51,086 nt of DNA. Source: Nitrospira sp. (GTDB lineage: Bacteria; Nitrospirota; Nitrospiria; Nitrospirales; Nitrospiraceae). Positions within the stretch are counted from its first letter, which is position 1, and every line of letters begins with the position of its first letter. A program made the translations under genes and the position numbers. Positions 1 to 7,968 of the stretch are shown one piece after another. Where the stretch lies: contig JACOEH010000039.1 of the NCBI GenBank assembly GCA_024998685.1, positions 1 to 51,086 on the forward strand, written 5' to 3'. Under the pieces are notes generated by a model, which worked only from the letters and a program-made list of their open reading frames with translations, was not told the DNA's origin and ran no database searches.

Positions 1-30
1 GAGCATGCCAGCAGAATAGCACACCACGCA

Positions 31-399
31 CTATTTAGTGAACCAATCAGTAAGAATGTGGGGATCGAAATAACCGAACGATGTGGGGAAGAGCACCTGG
101 GCACCGTCCAGCTTGACCATGCTTTCCATGGTTTTTTGGACCTCGATGGTCTCCGGCACCTTTTCTTCGTCGAATGCTTTCACCCAGTCGAGCTTGGCCA
201 CCGCCGCTTTTCCTTCAAAATGTGCCTGATTGTACCCGTAGTCGTCTCGTGGACCCACAAAGATAAAGCCCATTTTTACCTTATCCGATGCGCCCCATGC
301 CTGACCGACCCAGTCCAAGCTCCCTAACATTCCCAGCGCGCCGGCAGCTGCAGCCCCCTTCAGCACTTGGCGTCTCGTCAGTTTGCGTGATTCGGACAT
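31..399 (-). pseudogene. Truncated BMP-family ABC transporter substrate-binding protein
   Basis: The 122-residue frame begins with a twin-arginine signal (TRRQVLKG near residue 8, then an Ala/Gly-rich hydrophobic stretch). It continues with the start of a basic-membrane-protein (BMP/Med) periplasmic binding domain: MGFIFVGPRDDYGYNQAH near residue 43, then VPET and FPTSFGYFDPHI near residue 106. Full-length relatives have roughly 350 residues, so about two thirds is missing. Similarity stops after PHIL and a stop codon follows six residues later, so the gene has been cut and joined to unrelated DNA near position 50. A good Shine-Dalgarno (aggagg) precedes the ATG at 399. Intact members bind nucleosides or similar small ligands for ABC importers. 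No permease or ATPase gene is visible here. It is probably non-functional. Confidence 0.7.
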
Positions 400-698
400 A
401 TGTCCTCCTTGCGGTGAAATGTGTATGACTGCATGCGGTTCCGCCGATGCGGAGGATGCTTCCCGGCAGGCGACGATTGACCGACTCGAAGGAGATTCAG
501 GAAAGTAGGTTGAGATGCGGTATTCAAACGGATGCCGTGCGGGATGTCGTCTTTCTCGGAGGGAAGGAAGGTCGGCATCGCGTCAGACTCAAGCCTCAGG
601 TTACAGGCCCGGTGAACCACGCTATGCATGGTCCCGCCGAGATAATGGGCCGGCACCAGGGCGCCGATCGAAAAGGCCTGGAAATGCATGATGGACAC
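400..698. other. Intergenic region upstream of the truncated BMP gene
   Basis: About 300 bases lie between the GntR regulator and the BMP start. Open frames on both strands (for example 378-698 minus and 447-713 plus) show no recognisable domain, signal peptide or good ribosome site, so I do not call a gene. The region must hold the BMP gene's ribosome site (around 401-408) and probably its promoter. I see no copy of the TGTATACA operator found at 1485-1496. Confidence 0.4.
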
Positions 699-1412
699 TT
701 AAGCTTTCGATGAGTACGCTTTGGCCAGCGCGTCTTTAATCGCTGTATGAACGTTGTTCCTTCCTTCTTCGATGTTTCGTTGCATCGCGGTTCGTGCTCC
801 TGAAGCATCTCCGGCGGTTATACACTTTAAAATCTTGAGATGCTGGCGGCATGTGCTTTCCGCGCGATCCGACTTATCGAAATCGATCATTCGAAAAAGC
901 ATCAACCGCTCATTGATGGCGCGGAGGTGCTGCAGGAGAGGGGTGTTTCCTAAAGTTTGGGCGAGTGTCTCGTGAAACAGGGTGTCCAGCCTGGCGAGCT
1001 CTTCGGCTTTCTTGCCGGGTCCGTTCAACAGCCCGATCCATGTGCTCTTCAGTTTACTGATGGCCTCCTTGCCGTTCTGGTGGAGAGGACCTTTTGTCGC
1101 CAAGCGTTCGACGGTATAGAGTTCCAACGCCAAGCGAAGATCGTACAGCTCCTCGATCTCACCGAGGTTGTACTGTCTGACGACATAGGCTCGATTCGGC
1201 AATCTCCTCACGAACCCATCGGATGCCAGCATGCGAAGCGCTTCCCGGACCGGGCTTCGACTCACCTCGAACTTCTTGCATAGTTCGGCCTCAGTCAATC
1301 GATGTTCGGGCGGGTAATGCCAATGAATGATCTGGTCTTTGAGTGCGGCCACGATCGACAAACTAAGATTGGAGCGTTCTCGTTCTCTCATCCGGCCATC
1401 TAGGTTTGCCAT
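699..1412 (-). CDS. GntR-family transcriptional regulator, FCD (FadR-like) subfamily
   Basis: This is a 237-residue DNA-binding regulator. The N-terminal winged helix (about residues 14-80) shows the GntR signature: EHRLTEAELCKKFEVSRSPVREALRMLASDGFV. The rest is an all-helical FCD ligand-binding domain (about 85-220), with conserved DLRLALE, FHETLAQTLGN and CRQHLKI segments; FCD proteins usually bind small organic acids through a metal ion. The next gene upstream on the same strand (1799-2542) is a close paralogue, and the truncated BMP gene lies downstream. A near-perfect palindrome, 73 bases upstream of the start, is a likely autoregulatory operator. The ligand is unknown. Confidence 0.88.
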   Translation of the reverse strand: MANLDGRMRERERSNLSLSIVAALKDQIIHWHYPPEHRLTEAELCKKFEVSRSPVREALRMLASDGFVRRLPNRAYVVRQYNLGEIEELYDLRLALELYTVERLATKGPLHQNGKEAISKLKSTWIGLLNGPGKKAEELARLDTLFHETLAQTLGNTPLLQHLRAINERLMLFRMIDFDKSDRAESTCRQHLKILKCITAGDASGARTAMQRNIEEGRNNVHTAIKDALAKAYSSKA

Positions 1413-1484
1413 GTTTTCGGTATCTCAACGATCAAAGAACGACTTCTCCGTTTTAGCGCTTCTGAACCTGGGAAAACGGACATA

Positions 1485-1496
1485 ACTGTATACAAT
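1485..1496. promoter_or_regulatory. Candidate GntR/FCD operator (palindrome)
   Basis: The sequence actgtatacaat is one base away from the perfect palindrome ATTGTATACAAT. Many FCD-type GntR repressors bind sites of this kind (TNGTNNACNA core). It lies 73 bases upstream of the GntR gene at 699-1412, in the gap before the repeat element, which fits autoregulation. Binding by either of the two regulators is inferred. Confidence 0.5.
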
Positions 1497-1600
1497 ATAG
1501 CGTACCAAATCAAATCTGCCTTTGGATGTTCTAAGCTCGAGAGGATTGCGCTTCGCGTCAAGCAAGGGCAACACTTACGAACGGCGAGTGACTCTCTAAC

Positions 1601-1802
1601 AGGATGCTGAAAAAGTCCGCCAGCGGCGTTCTCGCATCGCTCAGAGGCTCAACGTACCGAAGCGTACGACTCGCCCCTTCGCTTGCTGCGGCCTTGCTGG
1701 ACAGCCTTTTTGAGCATCCTGAAAGGTATCCTAGCGGTGGCACTGTACGGACAATTCCAGCTCTATTGTCGGCATCAGCCGAGTTTTTCCGCAGCCTGCT
1801 AA
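1601..1802 (-). repeat. Dispersed palindromic repeat, copy 1 (MITE/REP-like)
   Basis: A core at 1601-1720 starts aggatgctgaaaaagtc and ends cagcctttttgagcatcct, so it is bounded by imperfect inverted repeats. A flank to 1802 ends ccgcagcctgcta. Both parts recur in the opposite orientation at 13809-14185, including tagcaggctgcggaaaaa and the internal gtacgttgagcctctga. No transposase is encoded. The stop codon of the neighbouring GntR gene (1799-1801) lies inside the repeat end, so insertion has set that protein's C-terminus or trimmed the sequence behind it. It is probably a non-autonomous mobile element. Confidence 0.75.
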
Positions 1803-2542
1803 GTTTTCTTGAGATAAGCTCTGGCCAGCGCGTCCTTAATCGCTGTCTGGATGTTGGTCCGACCTTCTTGGATGTTCTCCTGCATGGCGGCGCGTGCGCC
1901 CGGCGCATCCTCGGCCATAATCCGCTTCACGATCTCGAGATGTTGGCGACAGGTGCGTTCGGCTCGCTCCTGGTTCTCAAAATCCAGCATTCGAAATAAG
2001 GTCAATCGCTCATTGATGGTTCGAAGGTGCCGAAGGAGCGATTTATTTCCTACGGCCCGGGCCAGTGTATCGTGAAAGAGCGTGTCCAGTATGGCAAACT
2101 CCTCGGGCTTTTTGGACGATTCTTTCCAGAGGTCGGTCCAGGTGTGTTTGAGCTCTCTGAGCTCGGCAGCAAGCTGCGCCGACGGCCCTTTGGTTGCTAA
2201 GCGTTCGACGGTGTAGAGTTCCAAGGCCAAACGCACCTCGTACAGCTCCTCGATTTCCTCGATGCTATATTGCTTGACCGCATAGCCGCGATTCGGCAGT
2301 TTTTTTACGAAGCCGTCGGACGCCAGGACTCTGAGTGCCTCCCGAACCGGACTCCGACTCACACCGAACGTCTTGCACAATTCGTCTTCGGTCAACCGAT
2401 GTTCCGGCGGGTAGTGCCAGTGAACGATGTGTTCCTTCAGTGTGGTCACGATGGACGAGCTCAGGTTCGAGGACCCACGCTTCTTCCTGCGATCCTTCCG
2501 ACCGGCCGTCTTCGCCATGTGTGTTCTCAATCGGGCGGGCAT
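1799..2542 (-). CDS. GntR-family transcriptional regulator, FCD subfamily (paralogue)
   Basis: This is a 247-residue regulator with an N-terminal winged helix (EHRLTEDELCKTFGVSRSPVREALRVLASDGFV, about residues 44-77) and a C-terminal FCD domain. It is clearly a paralogue of 699-1412: long identical blocks run through both domains (for example HIVHWHYPPEHRLTE against QIIHWHYPPEHRLTE, and ALELYTVERLATKGP in both). A tandem duplication followed by divergence is the simplest reading. The N-terminal extension is Lys/Arg-rich (GRKDRRKKRGSS). The start may be the second Met (MAKTAGRK, position 2518) rather than the Met at 2542. The C-terminal codons abut the dispersed repeat. Confidence 0.87.
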   Translation of the reverse strand: MPARLRTHMAKTAGRKDRRKKRGSSNLSSSIVTTLKEHIVHWHYPPEHRLTEDELCKTFGVSRSPVREALRVLASDGFVKKLPNRGYAVKQYSIEEIEELYEVRLALELYTVERLATKGPSAQLAAELRELKHTWTDLWKESSKKPEEFAILDTLFHDTLARAVGNKSLLRHLRTINERLTLFRMLDFENQERAERTCRQHLEIVKRIMAEDAPGARAAMQENIQEGRTNIQTAIKDALARAYLKKT

Positions 2543-2618
2543 CTATGTCCTTCGTCATCGTCCGGCAATTGTGATGCCTTTGGGATGGCGACTCTTAGGC
2601 GCCTCGGATCGATAGCGT

Positions 2619-3158
2619 TCACCAGTAGTAGGGCCAAGAATGCCAGTACGGCGACCAGTACGGGCTCCAATAGGGGCCGATGGGCCGGCGAATGCGAGGC
2701 GGCTCCTCGTCGTCCTCCGTCCACACACGTAGATTGTTGATGCGCACCAGTGGATACGTATATTCCGTTTCATCGAGCGGCAAGGTGAGGGAACCGGCCA
2801 TCTCTCCGGTCACGGTGACGAATGTGCCGGGCGGAACCGTCGCAGGGTCGAGAAATTCCTTCTGCTGGGCGACGAACCGACCTTGGGACTTGCCGAGGTC
2901 CACTGTCGGTCGGAGGGAGTCGGTCAACGGCAATTGAAGTATCTCGATTCTGGTTCCTTCTTTGAGTCGACGTGCTCCCAGCACTTTCCCGCCGAATGTG
3001 ACCGGCTGTCCGCTGTACGATTCGGGAGCGGCTTTTACCTGCGCATAACTGACGGAAGACGCGCCGGAGGGGAGCGTGCCGGCCTGATCACCGGTCAAGG
3101 CACAGCCTGTGAGCATGACGAATGCGGACACGAGGGGTGCACAGGGAGGTGGACGCAT
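2619..3158 (-). CDS. Slp-family outer-membrane lipoprotein
   Basis: The protein has 179 residues with a lipoprotein signal peptide ending in the lipobox LTGC (Cys about 19). A compact domain follows (SYAQVKAAPESYSGQPVTFGGKVLGARRL, later TFVTVTGEM), typical of the Slp/YeaY lipoproteins attached to the outer membrane. The C-terminus is unusual: an acidic and Pro/Arg stretch, then an aromatic tail that repeats PYWSPYW and ends WPYYW. No clear ribosome site precedes the ATG, but TATAAT sits only six bases upstream, so the mRNA may be leaderless. The gene is divergent from dsbA. Its role is unknown; family members are linked to stress and envelope stability. Confidence 0.8.
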   Translation of the reverse strand: MRPPPCAPLVSAFVMLTGCALTGDQAGTLPSGASSVSYAQVKAAPESYSGQPVTFGGKVLGARRLKEGTRIEILQLPLTDSLRPTVDLGKSQGRFVAQQKEFLDPATVPPGTFVTVTGEMAGSLTLPLDETEYTYPLVRINNLRVWTEDDEEPPRIRRPIGPYWSPYWSPYWHSWPYYW

Positions 3159-3239
3159 TGCTCGATTATAACAAAGGGAAAAGGCTGCTCTCTATCCGCT
3201 ATAATGAGCATCGATTATTCGCTGTGAAAGGAGTACGAA
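3159..3239. promoter_or_regulatory. Divergent promoter region, slp / dsbA
   Basis: Two perfect -10 hexamers (TATAAT) point away from each other: minus strand at 3165-3170 toward the Slp lipoprotein, and plus strand at 3200-3205 toward dsbA. Neither has a recognisable TTGACA -35 box at 16-18 bases; the upstream elements would overlap in 3171-3199. The minus-strand -10 is so close to the ATG that the transcript would start at or next to it. The dsbA side has a normal leader and ribosome site (aaaggag at about 3227-3233). Confidence 0.5.
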
Positions 3240-3896
3240 ATGAATGGTCGGATGACGTCGATGTGGAAAATGGTTTTTATGGTGATGGGAACGGTCGGAC
3301 TGCTCAACGTGCCGGTAAGTGCGCAGGCGGCCAAGCCGGAGCTGAAGGGGAAGTTCGAAATACTCAAGGATGAGCCGTCGACCCATCAGACGGGGAAGGT
3401 GAAAGTCGTCGAGTTCGCGGACTTCTACTGTCCGCATTGTCATCATTTCGAGGAAAACGGGGTGCCGCTCCTTCTAAAAGAGTTCGGGAACAAGGTGGAT
3501 ATCACGATGGTCGGATTCCCCGTCATTCCAGGAAAACTTCCGACCGTGTTCGATATGTATGAACAAGCGAAGCTGATGGGGAAGGGCGATCAAATGAAGG
3601 CGATCTTGTTCCGCACGATTCACAAGGACAAAGTCGACGGTGTATTCGATCGCTCCATACGCTCGTTGTTGATCAAAGAGGCCGGCTTGGATATCCCGGC
3701 GTTCGAAGCCGGAATGGAGAGCGGAAAGCCGGCCAAGCTGTTCGAAGAAGGGCGCCGCTGGGGAGAGCGCATCAAGGTATCGTCCACGCCGTCGCTCCTG
3801 CTGGACGGGAACATCAAAGTCGATGGTGCCAACATGACGCCGGAGAACGTCGTGACCATCATCCGGAGCATCCTCGAAGCCGACGCGAAGAAGTGA
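3240..3896 (+). CDS. dsbA: DsbA-family thiol:disulfide oxidoreductase, periplasmic
   Basis: This is a 218-residue exported thioredoxin-fold protein. A signal peptide covers about residues 1-30. The active site FYCPHCHH places C64-P-H-C67, the exact CPHC motif of DsbA. The helical insert follows, and the cis-proline loop SSTPSLLLDG appears near residue 180. DsbA oxidises cysteine pairs in exported proteins; its partner DsbB is not in the window. A strong ribosome site supports the start at 3240. It is followed after about 10 bases by the sigma factor gene and then the copper ATPase, so it may help fold copper-handling envelope proteins or repair damage from copper. Confidence 0.9.
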   Translation: MNGRMTSMWKMVFMVMGTVGLLNVPVSAQAAKPELKGKFEILKDEPSTHQTGKVKVVEFADFYCPHCHHFEENGVPLLLKEFGNKVDITMVGFPVIPGKLPTVFDMYEQAKLMGKGDQMKAILFRTIHKDKVDGVFDRSIRSLLIKEAGLDIPAFEAGMESGKPAKLFEEGRRWGERIKVSSTPSLLLDGNIKVDGANMTPENVVTIIRSILEADAKK

Positions 3897-3905
3897 TGGT
3901 GAGGA

Positions 3906-4469
3906 ATGAGGATGCAGGAGGGTAGAACGAGCGGAGTCATTCAACGACTGCTGGAGAACGAGTCCGCCTTCAGGCAATTTGTCCGCCGCCGAGTCGGCGA
4001 TGACGTTGTCGCGGACGATATCCTGCAACAAAGCTTCATCAAAGCGGTCGGGCGCTCCCATTCTTTGAATAACGAGCACAGTGCGGTCGCCTGGTTCTAT
4101 CGCATCCTCCGCCATACGGTGGCCGATCATTATCGTTCTCATGGAGCCGAGACTCGCCGGAATGAGGCCTTCCTGCGGGAGTTGACGATTTCGGGCAATC
4201 ATCAGGAACCGCCGCCTGACGAACTACAGGCTGCCGCCTGCGCTTGTCTTCATGGTCTCCTTCCGAGTCTCCATGGGAACTATGCGGAACTCATCAAACG
4301 CATCGATCTCGACGGCGAATCGCAGGCTCAGGTCGCGAAAGAACTGAGGATATCACGGAACAGTCTCACGGTTCGTTTGCACAGGGCTCGCCAAGCCCTA
4401 CGCGGAGCCCTCGAAGCATCCTGCGGCATTTGCAGCAAGCATGGCTGCTTGAATTGCACCTGTGGCTAA
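3906..4469 (+). CDS. ECF sigma factor with C-terminal cysteine-rich tail (CorE-like)
   Basis: This is a 187-residue ECF RNA polymerase sigma factor. Region 2 (about residues 22-82) contains DDVVADDILQQSFIKAVG and VAWFYRILRHTVADHYR. Region 4 (about 112-168) contains a helix-turn-helix, QAQVAKELRISRNSLTVRLHRAR. The last 15 residues, CGICSKHGCLNCTCG, hold five cysteines (173, 176, 181, 184, 186) and a histidine. No anti-sigma gene adjoins it. CorE-type (ECF44) sigma factors carry such a tail that binds copper and controls activity directly; the same role is inferred here from the tail and the copper ATPase that follows. The start may be the second ATG at 3912, which is better spaced from the ribosome site. 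Confidence 0.86.
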   Translation: MRMQEGRTSGVIQRLLENESAFRQFVRRRVGDDVVADDILQQSFIKAVGRSHSLNNEHSAVAWFYRILRHTVADHYRSHGAETRRNEAFLRELTISGNHQEPPPDELQAAACACLHGLLPSLHGNYAELIKRIDLDGESQAQVAKELRISRNSLTVRLHRARQALRGALEASCGICSKHGCLNCTCG

Positions 4470-4609
4470 CTGTCCCGCCTGTTTCGCCTTTTTTCCGATC
4501 GTTTTCATCGTACCGACCGGCTCTCTGTAATATTCGGCGCCTCCGTCCGTCTTTAGTGGTGAAGGAGACATTGAGCGAGCAGACCGGATAAGATGAAAGG
4601 AGGCGGATC

Positions 4610-7348
4610 ATGGCCCATCGATCGACAGGCGGCTGTTGCGGGATTCATCATCCAGGAGAGCACGATATGAGCGAGCAAATACCGATGACTCACATGTCTT
4701 CGCACGCTGGATCGGACATCGATCCGGTATGCGGGATGACGGTGGACCCCGCCGTTGCGGCAGGGCATTACAACTACCAAGGCAAGACGTACTATTTCTG
4801 CTCGGTATCCTGTCTCGATACATTCAAAGCCGATCCAGAACGGTTCTTGAAGTCCGCGCCGGCCGGGCTCATTTCCTTGGGGAAGAAAAAGCCGTTGCCC
4901 ATGATGATGGCGACTGAGCCGGCGCCGGCAATCGGCGAGACCGATCCGGTTTGCGGGATGACGGTACAACCCGCCACGGCGGCCGGTTCGTACGAGTATC
5001 GCGGCAAGAAATACTATTTCTGTGCCGCCAGGTGTCTCGAGAAGTTCCGAGCCGATCCCGACTATTACCTGACCCAGCCGGAACAACGGGCTCCGAAACC
5101 GATGCCCGTACCGGCGGGCGGAGTCACGAAGTATGTCTGCCCGATGGATCCCGAGGTACTCGAATCTAAGCCGGGGGCCTGTCCCATTTGCGGCATGGCC
5201 TTAGAACCTGCCGATGTGACGGCAGCGAGCACTCGCACGGAATATACCTGCCCGATGCATCCCGAGATCGTGCAAACCGAGCCCGGCACCTGCCCGATTT
5301 GCGGGATGGCGTTGGAGCCTCGCACGGTGACGATGGAGGAAGCCAATCCCGAGTTGATCGATATGACTCATCGATTCTGGCAGAGCGTAGTTCTCGGTGC
5401 CCCTATTCTTGCGCTGATGATCTCCGAGATGCTTCCGGGCCGACCGTTACAGCAGCTCTTTTCAGGGAGAGCATTGATCTGGTTCCAGTTTGTGCTGGCG
5501 ACGCCGGTGGTGCTCTGGACCGGCTGGCCGCTGTTCGAGCGGGCCTGGGCTTCGATTGTCAATCGGCATCTCAACATGTTTACACTCATCGGCCTGGGGA
5601 CCGGTGCCGCGTACCTGTACAGTGTTGCCGCCACGCTCGTCCCTGAAATGTTCCCCGACTCGTTCCGGGTCCATGGCGGCGAGCTGGCCGTCTACTTTGA
5701 ACCGGCGGTCGTCATTATTGCGCTGGTCTTATTAGGACAGGTGTTGGAGCTGAGGGCCCGTAGTCGAACCAGCAGTGCCCTGAAGGCCCTGTTGGGGCTT
5801 GCGCCGAAAACAGCCAGTGTCATACGCGGTGATGATCAAGAAGAAGATATCCCATTGGAACAGGTGCAGGTCGGTGATCGGTTGCGCGTGAGACCTGGTG
5901 AAAAGATCCCCGTGGATGGTGTGGTGGTGGAAGGGACAAGCGCGGTCGATGAATCCATGGTCACCGGCGAATCGCTTCCGGTGGTGAAGCAGTCAGGTCA
6001 CAAAGTGATTGGAGCAACGGTCAATGGGACAGGCAGTTTTGTGATGCGGGCCGAGAGGGTCGGTCGGGAGACGCTGCTGGCGCAGATTGTCCGCATGGTC
6101 AGTGAGGCACAACGCACAAGGGCTCCCATTCAACGATTGGCCGATGTTGCGGCGGCGTATTTCGTGCCGGTTGTGATTCTGGTCGCTGCCGTCACTTTTC
6201 TCGTCTGGGCGTTCTATGGGCCGGAACCGCGGATGGCTTATGCCTTGCTCAATGCGGTTGCAGTGCTGATTATCGCATGCCCCTGTGCGCTTGGGCTGGC
6301 GACTCCTATGTCGATCATGGTGGGGACCGGCCGCGGCGCGACCGCCGGCGTGTTGATCCGCAATGCCGAAGCGCTCGAGACCTTGGCGAAGGTTGATATT
6401 CTGGTGGTCGATAAAACAGGGACATTGACGGAAGGCAAACCTCGTCTCATGACGGTGGCGCCGCTGCCGCATGTCACGGAGACCGAGCTATTGAAGCTCG
6501 CAGCCGGGCTTGAGCAATCCAGCGAGCATCCGTTGGCGTCGGCCATCGTATCCGGCGCCAGGGACAAGGGAATTCTTCCATCGAAGGTAGAGGACTTTCG
6601 TTCTCTCACGGGGAAGGGCGTCACCGGCATGATCGAAGGTCGTTCAGTGGCCGTCGGTACCATGCTGCTTCTTAACGAGCTGGGTATCGAGACGAAATCG
6701 CTGGTAACCCAGGCTGAGCCGCTCAGGCAGGAAGGCCAGACCGTCATGTTTGCGGCGATCGATGGGAAGCCGGCCGGTTTACTGGGCGTCGCTGATCCGA
6801 TCAAGACTTCTACGCCGGAGGCTATTGATCTGTTACACCGGGAAGGTCTGCGGATCGTGATGCTGACCGGTGACAATCGGACGACAGCCGAGGCTGTGGC
6901 TCGCCGGCTCAAGATCGATGAAGTGCAGGCCGAAGTCTTGCCCGAGCAAAAGGCGGCGGTCATCAAGCGGTTCCAGGCTGAAGGGCACATTGTGGCGATG
7001 GCTGGAGACGGAATCAACGATGCACCGGCCTTGGCGCAAGCGCAAGTGGGGATTGCCATGGGAACCGGAACAGATGTGGCGATGGAAAGCGCGGGAGTCA
7101 CGCTCGTGAAGGGCGACCTACGAGCCATTGTGCGGGCCCGCCGGTTGAGTCGCGGGACGATGCGCAATATTCGGCAGAACCTGTTCTTCGCCTTTGTCTA
7201 CAATATGCTGGGCGTGCCTGTCGCCGCCGGAGTCCTTTATCCATTCGTCGGGGTACTCTTGAGCCCCATGATCGCCAGCGCCGCCATGACCTTCAGTTCC
7301 GTGTCGGTCATCGCGAACGCGCTGCGCTTGCGGAAGATAGCTCTGTAA
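4610..7348 (+). CDS. copA: Copper-translocating P1B-type ATPase with YHS and metal-binding domains
   Basis: This is a 912-residue heavy-metal efflux ATPase. In place of the usual CxxC HMA domains, the N-terminus has two YHS domains (about 38-80 and 112-154, each with DPVCGMTV and YYFC). Two short Cys-rich metal-binding modules follow (about 175-202 and 211-238, each with CPxCGMALEP). The pump core holds TGES near 451, the membrane ion site CPC near 557 (IACPCALG), the phosphorylation motif DKTGT near 601 and GDGINDAP near 800. It exports Cu(I), and perhaps Ag(I), from the cytoplasm using ATP. The strong ribosome site aaaggagg fits the ATG at 4610; a later ATG at 4667 is less likely. It follows the cysteine-tailed sigma factor. 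Confidence 0.93.
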   Translation: MAHRSTGGCCGIHHPGEHDMSEQIPMTHMSSHAGSDIDPVCGMTVDPAVAAGHYNYQGKTYYFCSVSCLDTFKADPERFLKSAPAGLISLGKKKPLPMMMATEPAPAIGETDPVCGMTVQPATAAGSYEYRGKKYYFCAARCLEKFRADPDYYLTQPEQRAPKPMPVPAGGVTKYVCPMDPEVLESKPGACPICGMALEPADVTAASTRTEYTCPMHPEIVQTEPGTCPICGMALEPRTVTMEEANPELIDMTHRFWQSVVLGAPILALMISEMLPGRPLQQLFSGRALIWFQFVLATPVVLWTGWPLFERAWASIVNRHLNMFTLIGLGTGAAYLYSVAATLVPEMFPDSFRVHGGELAVYFEPAVVIIALVLLGQVLELRARSRTSSALKALLGLAPKTASVIRGDDQEEDIPLEQVQVGDRLRVRPGEKIPVDGVVVEGTSAVDESMVTGESLPVVKQSGHKVIGATVNGTGSFVMRAERVGRETLLAQIVRMVSEAQRTRAPIQRLADVAAAYFVPVVILVAAVTFLVWAFYGPEPRMAYALLNAVAVLIIACPCALGLATPMSIMVGTGRGATAGVLIRNAEALETLAKVDILVVDKTGTLTEGKPRLMTVAPLPHVTETELLKLAAGLEQSSEHPLASAIVSGARDKGILPSKVEDFRSLTGKGVTGMIEGRSVAVGTMLLLNELGIETKSLVTQAEPLRQEGQTVMFAAIDGKPAGLLGVADPIKTSTPEAIDLLHREGLRIVMLTGDNRTTAEAVARRLKIDEVQAEVLPEQKAAVIKRFQAEGHIVAMAGDGINDAPALAQAQVGIAMGTGTDVAMESAGVTLVKGDLRAIVRARRLSRGTMRNIRQNLFFAFVYNMLGVPVAAGVLYPFVGVLLSPMIASAAMTFSSVSVIANALRLRKIAL

Positions 7349-7443
7349 CGTTTCATGAGTTTGTTCGGGAACGGCGTCCACCGAGTACTGACGGATGAGA
7401 AAGACCGTTGACGGTTAAGTTGACGGAAGCATAGACTGAGCCT

Positions 7444-7821
7444 ATGCGCTTGAGTTCTCATCATTCCCGATCGTTTCTTGCCGCGACCATCGTGGTGTTT
7501 CTGCTGGCGTTCAGTTTCAATGCCTACGCTTGTCTCCTGCCGCTGTCGGGGACCGATGATGTCTCGATGGCAAACGGCTGTTCAACTCCCGTGGAGCAGC
7601 CGGTTCGGCAGTTGTGCGATGCCTTCAAAACTCTAGGCGTTGAGTCTTCCCCTCAGTCGTCTTCGTCACACATGGACAATCACCGGTCAGCGGCAGACCA
7701 GGCGCCGGCTGCGCTTCCGGCCGTGAGTTACAGGCTCGCACGAATTTCGAGTCCATATCACCCCCACGAATCGAGTTCTCCTCCGCATCAGTCTCTTTCC
7801 GGCACAGTGCTTCGTATCTGA
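7444..7821 (+). CDS. Small exported protein at the head of the CusCBA-like operon
   Basis: This is a 125-residue protein of no recognised family. Residues about 10-29 form a hydrophobic signal peptide ending FNAYAC; the cysteine could be a lipidation site, though NAYAC is not a classic lipobox. The remainder is Ser/Pro/His-rich with two further cysteines (about 46 and 58). Small Cys/His-containing exported proteins often stand first in metal efflux operons and may buffer metal in the periplasm; that role is a guess from position. It lies between the copper ATPase and the TolC-like gene, all on one strand. Confidence 0.6.
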   Translation: MRLSSHHSRSFLAATIVVFLLAFSFNAYACLLPLSGTDDVSMANGCSTPVEQPVRQLCDAFKTLGVESSPQSSSSHMDNHRSAADQAPAALPAVSYRLARISSPYHPHESSSPPHQSLSGTVLRI

Positions 7822-7968
7822 TCTCTCCGGTTCTTCCTTATACCGGTTCATCATCACGTCATCTGCCCGGCGCTGGATCTCGGTTCATCCCGCCGCTTCT
7901 TCTGTATCAAGACGGGGGCTGAGATCCGCGATAGTCGTGGGCAGGAAAGTATCGAGGAGGACCACCCC

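Noticed and set aside
378-713. Overlapping open frames on both strands upstream of the BMP gene
   Set aside because: No domain, signal peptide or ribosome site, and the two frames conflict; probably chance frames in GC-rich DNA.
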